Assembly (NCBI GenBank): GCA_013298125.1
Contig: JAAFJP010000016.1
Location: 1-64,000, forward strand
Reading direction: 5' to 3'
DNA length: 64,000 nt
Source of the DNA: Cytophagales bacterium
GTDB taxonomy: Bacteria > Bacteroidota > Bacteroidia > Cytophagales > Spirosomataceae
Of this stretch, positions 61,461 to 64,000 are shown in pieces. Under the pieces are notes generated by a model, which was given only the letters and a program-made list of their open reading frames with translations, did not search any database and had not been told where the DNA came from. The stretch's first letter is position 1. Every line of letters starts with the position of its first letter. The translations under genes and the position numbers were made by a program.

Positions 61461-62231
61461 ATGAAAACAATAAATATTCCCACCTTTCTGAATATTGACC
61501 TCAGTTTTGAGATGTCAAGCGTTGGTCGTCGCTTCGGAGCTTATTTTATTGATTGGGGCGTTAAATGGATTTATCTCTTTGTCGCTACTATGTCTTTCAA
61601 TATTACCTTACTTGGCAACCAAACGCTCACTTCATTCATTATTTTTTCTCCTTTTTTCTTTTACAGTTTTTTGTTAGAGTGGCTCAACAAGGGGCAAACG
61701 CTTGGCAAGATGATTCTAAACATAAAGGTCGTAGGAATTGATGGAAACCCTCCTACCGTGAGCCAATGTGCTATCAGATGGATGTTTTTGTTGGTGGATA
61801 GTTATTTGTTTGCACTGTTTACTTTCATAAATCCCCTTTTTGCGGGACTTATGCTTTTCAGTCCTTTTGTGGGATGTATTATGATTGCCACTACCAAACA
61901 GCAACAACGCATCGGAGACATTGCCGCTCAGACGTTTATCGTCAATTTTAAACAAACCGAAGTGAGTATTTACGATACCATTTACGCCTATGCAGTCAGT
62001 AAAAAGAAGGATTATGAAGTTCAATTTCCAGAAATCATCAAACTCTCTGACCGAGACATGACCATCGTGAAAAACCTCTTAGAACGTTCTGAGACTGATT
62101 ATGAATACGAATTAGCCCGCAAAGTAGCTCTTCATATCAAGAAAATTTTGATGATTGAAAACAAGGAAGATGACTATGTATTTTTGAAAAAGTTATTGGC
62201 GGATTATAATTATTTGTCCTTGAAACAGTAA
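61461..62231 (+). CDS. RDD family membrane protein
   Basis: 256 residues. The RDD domain begins SVGRRFGAYFIDWGVKWIYL (R, D, D pattern, about residues 20-39), with three or four membrane segments up to about residue 150 and GQTLGKMILNIKVVG in the middle. A cytoplasmic tail of about 100 residues with helix-rich, charged sequence (LSDRDMTIVKNLLERSETDY) extends beyond the usual domain. RDD proteins occur with SpoIIM and MoxR; some act as Na+/H+ antiporters, most are unknown. Divergent from the SpoIIM gene. Confidence 0.92.
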   Translation: MKTINIPTFLNIDLSFEMSSVGRRFGAYFIDWGVKWIYLFVATMSFNITLLGNQTLTSFIIFSPFFFYSFLLEWLNKGQTLGKMILNIKVVGIDGNPPTVSQCAIRWMFLLVDSYLFALFTFINPLFAGLMLFSPFVGCIMIATTKQQQRIGDIAAQTFIVNFKQTEVSIYDTIYAYAVSKKKDYEVQFPEIIKLSDRDMTIVKNLLERSETDYEYELARKVALHIKKILMIENKEDDYVFLKKLLADYNYLSLKQ

Positions 62232-62298
62232 TTTTTGACCAATTACTCATTCTTGGAGCGATTTTGGTGATAAATAATATTTTTTAGAAGAAATATCC

Positions 62299-62306
62299 TA
62301 TATTTG
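62299..62306 (+). promoter_or_regulatory. -7 element (TATATTTG) upstream of the DUF805 gene
   Basis: Fits TAnnTTTG, about 90 bases before the ATG at 62396. No -33 TTG at a good distance. It would give the DUF805 gene its own transcript with a roughly 85-base leader rich in GAAACC/CGAAACCG text. Confidence 0.45.
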
Positions 62307-62395
62307 AAAAATTGGAGACCAGAAACCACTATAAAAACGGGGCGAAACCGAAAAGCCATAAGAGTAGGAAAAAAAATCCTTAATCCAAATCAATT

Positions 62396-62770
62396 ATGTT
62401 TAATTATTTTATTGAAGCGTTTACAAAAAAGTTTGCCGACTTTGAAGGACGTGCGAGAAGAAGTGAATACTGGTATTTCACTTTGTTTAGTATGATTATT
62501 TCATTTGTGTTAGGTTTTATCGGCGGTGCAATCAACTTTGTTTGGTTAGGAACGATTTATTCACTTGCAGCTCTAATTCCAAATATTGCATTAGCTATTA
62601 GAAGAATGCACGATGTTGGTAAAAGTGGATGGTATTGTCTAATTCCAATTTACAATATTATTCTATGTTGTACAGACAGCCAACCAGGCTCAAACGAATA
62701 TGGTCCAAACCCAAAAGGAATTGGCAACAACTTGAACGATGACCAATTGATTAATTCTATTGGTAAATAA
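62396..62770 (+). CDS. DUF805 membrane protein
   Basis: 124 residues. The DUF805 pattern is complete: FEGRARRSEYWYFTLFSMII at residues 18-37, three or four membrane segments, RRMHDVGKSGWYCLIPIYNI (about 75-94) and the polar C-terminus with PNPKGIGNN. Function unknown; some members are linked to membrane stress responses. It follows the RDD gene after 164 bases and ends in a perfect 10-bp terminator. Confidence 0.93.
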   Translation: MFNYFIEAFTKKFADFEGRARRSEYWYFTLFSMIISFVLGFIGGAINFVWLGTIYSLAALIPNIALAIRRMHDVGKSGWYCLIPIYNIILCCTDSQPGSNEYGPNPKGIGNNLNDDQLINSIGK

Positions 62771-62791
62771 TCAAAAAAATTAAGATAAAAT

Positions 62792-62827
62792 AGAGAGAAC
62801 CAATGCTTTTGGTTCTCTCTATTTTTG
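62792..62827 (+). terminator. Rho-independent terminator after the DUF805 gene
   Basis: AGAGAGAACC (62792-62801) and GGTTCTCTCT (62811-62820) pair perfectly around a 9-base loop, followed by ATTTTTG. Confidence 0.93.
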
Positions 62828-62863
62828 TAAACTCATTCACATTTTACAATTAAATTAACCAAA

Positions 62864-63628
62864 ATGACACAAAAATTACAAAATCACCTTCAAAATGGCT
62901 ACACTGTCAATATCGGACAATATTTTAGTCGGGGCTACGAATTATTTAAAGCAAATATGCCTGGGCATATTGTTTTCACGCTTGTATTCTTTTTGATTTC
63001 AGGAGTACTCAGTTTAATTCCAGGACTAAATCTGCTCGGTTTTTTTATAACTGCACCCATCGGTTACGGAATTTTTCTTGTAAATTATAAATACATCACC
63101 ACCAAAACACAAGGTGAATTTGGAGACTACTTTAAGGGGTTCAATTACTACGGTTCTATCATTTTACCCTCTTTAGTTATCGCCGTCATTGGTGTAATAA
63201 TCATTGTTCTCTTATTGGGGTATGCTATTATTCCAGTATTTTTATCTGGCGACCAAACAGAAATTGCCTATGCAGTTATGTCAAAATGGTATCTCTTTAT
63301 CGTAGCTTTCATAGTGCTTATTTATATCTCTTTAATTAATGCAGCGGCAATATTTATAAGTGTTTTTCATAGTGAAGGAGTTGGCGAATCTTTGAAAATT
63401 GGATTTAGATTCGTCAATAAAAATTCAGTAATGTTAGCAGTTTTCCTAATTGTAAATTCTTTTCTTTTGTTAGGAGGACTGTTGTTTTTTTTAATTGGTA
63501 TATTATTTACTTATCCGATATATGTGTGTAGTACATTTGCCATGTTTGAAGACCTCTTAGGATTAAAAGAGGCAGAAGGAGATAATCAAAATGATATTTT
63601 AATTGAATCAATTGGTCAGGATTTGTAA
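62864..63628 (+). CDS. Polytopic membrane protein of unknown function
   Basis: 254 residues with about six membrane segments. An N-terminal amphipathic stretch (about 1-33, YTVNIGQYFSRGYELFKANM) precedes the hydrophobic part. The pattern 'GxYFSRGYELFKAN...PGHIVFTLVFF' and a C-terminal TYPIYVCSTFAMFEDLLGL is common in Bacteroidota membrane proteins that carry assorted automatic names. I do not assign a family. The last residues are acidic. It lies downstream of the DUF805 gene behind a terminator, so it probably has its own promoter. Confidence 0.85.
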   Translation: MTQKLQNHLQNGYTVNIGQYFSRGYELFKANMPGHIVFTLVFFLISGVLSLIPGLNLLGFFITAPIGYGIFLVNYKYITTKTQGEFGDYFKGFNYYGSIILPSLVIAVIGVIIIVLLLGYAIIPVFLSGDQTEIAYAVMSKWYLFIVAFIVLIYISLINAAAIFISVFHSEGVGESLKIGFRFVNKNSVMLAVFLIVNSFLLLGGLLFFLIGILFTYPIYVCSTFAMFEDLLGLKEAEGDNQNDILIESIGQDL

Positions 63629-63655
63629 TTAGAAGATACATTTTTATAAAGTAAA

Positions 63656-63686
63656 AAGGGAATCAAGCAATCGGTTCTCTTTTATT
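63656..63686 (+). terminator. Terminator after the polytopic membrane protein
   Basis: AAGGGAATC (63656-63664) pairs with GGTTCTCTT (63673-63681) with two G-U pairs around an 8-base loop, followed by a T-rich stretch. Confidence 0.75.
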
Positions 63687-63720
63687 TTATTAATTATTTT
63701 ACCTAAAACTTAATCTACTC

Positions 63721-63750
63721 TTTGCTATTGTTCAGAAAACACTATATTTG
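63721..63750 (+). promoter_or_regulatory. Bacteroidota-type promoter for the DUF1080 gene
   Basis: TTTG (63721-63724), 18 bases, TATATTTG (63743-63750). Good consensus; the leader would be about 27 bases. Confidence 0.78.
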
Positions 63751-63781
63751 AAAATAATCTTTTAACAATCCCCCAAACCCA

Positions 63782-64000
63782 ATGAAAAAACTACTCACGA
63801 CTATTCTATTTTTAGGTACTATTTCTGTTATTGCACAGAAACCAAATTCGCTAACAACCAAAGAAAAAAAGGCGGGTTGGAAACTCCTTTTTGATGGAAA
63901 AACCATGAATGGTTGGCGTAATTTTTATAAAAAAGACTTGGCTGGTGCCTGGCAAGTTTCTGATAATTCCATTATGCTGGACGATTCTTTCAAAGAAGGT
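63782..64000 (+). CDS. DUF1080 (3-keto-disaccharide hydrolase-like) protein, 5' part
   Basis: The first 73 codons of a gene cut by the right edge. A signal peptide (MKKLLTTILFLGTISVIAQ) is followed by the DUF1080 opening KKAGWKLLFDGKTMNGWRNF and AWQVSDNSIML, the start of a concanavalin-like beta sandwich. DUF1080 proteins include 3-keto-glycoside hydrolases and are usually periplasmic. It has a good promoter and stands alone in the visible part. Confidence 0.85.
   Translation, partial: MKKLLTTILFLGTISVIAQKPNSLTTKEKKAGWKLLFDGKTMNGWRNFYKKDLAGAWQVSDNSIMLDDSFKEG

Noticed and set aside
62304-62495. A short plus-strand open frame overlapping the DUF805 start
   Set aside because: Most of it overlaps DUF805 in another frame; its first part is basic low-information sequence, so I treat the gap as a leader.
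62820-62827. TATTTTTG as a promoter for the polytopic membrane protein at 62864
   Set aside because: It coincides with the T run of the DUF805 terminator and has no -33 element at the right distance, so the match is probably chance.
1-64000. tRNA, rRNA or known riboswitch in the intergenic gaps
   Set aside because: I found no cloverleaf with a TTCRANY-like arm, no rRNA sequence and no recognisable riboswitch core; the structured gaps are explained by inverted repeats or terminators.

Overview
The window is a chromosomal segment of a low-GC, gliding-type member of the Bacteroidota, most likely order Cytophagales (an Emticicia/Arcicella-like genome is my guess from composition; not provable here). 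The evidence is the giant type IX secretion translocon gene sprA, a type IX 'plug' (DUF5103) gene, promoters of the Bacteroidota type (TTG, about 19 bases, TAnnTTTG), almost no Shine-Dalgarno sequences, DUF4369/DUF5106 thioredoxin-like proteins and PorT-like barrels. I see no rRNA, tRNA, CRISPR array or prophage. The only trace of a transposase is a 24-codon fragment at the left edge.

Layout. 1-9.7 kb: pfkA, a YdcF-type envelope protein, two paralogous secreted thioredoxin-fold proteins, a solitary DUF58 protein, an RlpA-type protein, mltG, a thioesterase and a YihY/BrkB membrane protein. 9.7-20.7 kb: a glycosyltransferase, a YciO-like protein, an LpxL-type acyltransferase, WbqC, clpC, a small secreted protein, a nitroreductase, an ABC-F protein and the DUF5103 protein. 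21-33 kb: an OmpA lipoprotein, a membrane acyltransferase, a minus-strand run meaB / MMPL-RND exporter / alpha-beta hydrolase / LysE exporter, then ispD and a 1001-residue FAD/Fe-S dehydrogenase. 33-45 kb: a MacB-like permease, mdh, an unrecognised 457-residue protein, YkvA, tatA, gatA, a pseudouridine synthase, radC, rpsT, a zinc phospholipase C-like protein, a PorT-like barrel and an RlmI-like methyltransferase. 45-56 kb: sprA, ruvA and a LysM lytic transglycosylase. 56-64 kb: a membrane cluster SpoIIM / DUF4129 / DUF4350 / MoxR / DUF58 on the minus strand, facing RDD, DUF805 and a polytopic protein on the plus strand, and finally the start of a DUF1080 gene.

Most genes are ordinary housekeeping and envelope functions: glycolysis and malate metabolism, peptidoglycan remodelling (RlpA, MltG, LysM transglycosylase), lipid A-type acylation, isoprenoid synthesis, Tat and type IX export, and protein quality control. 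The MoxR-centred cluster is the clearest multi-gene module, with overlapping or closely spaced genes whose products are nearly all membrane-bound.

The least ordinary content is between the genes. At least twenty intergenic gaps are filled by inverted repeats, many ending exactly at start or stop codons. Several have the architecture of REPINs (two palindromic arms in inverted orientation around a short spacer). Five of them, with quite different arms, appear to share a related spacer. One family is nested inside another at two loci, two sit inside the MoxR-type operon, one encodes the last residues of IspD, and a 162-bp palindrome lies in the predicted mdh leader. Three genes have TAnnTTTG exactly four bases before ATG, predicting leaderless mRNAs.
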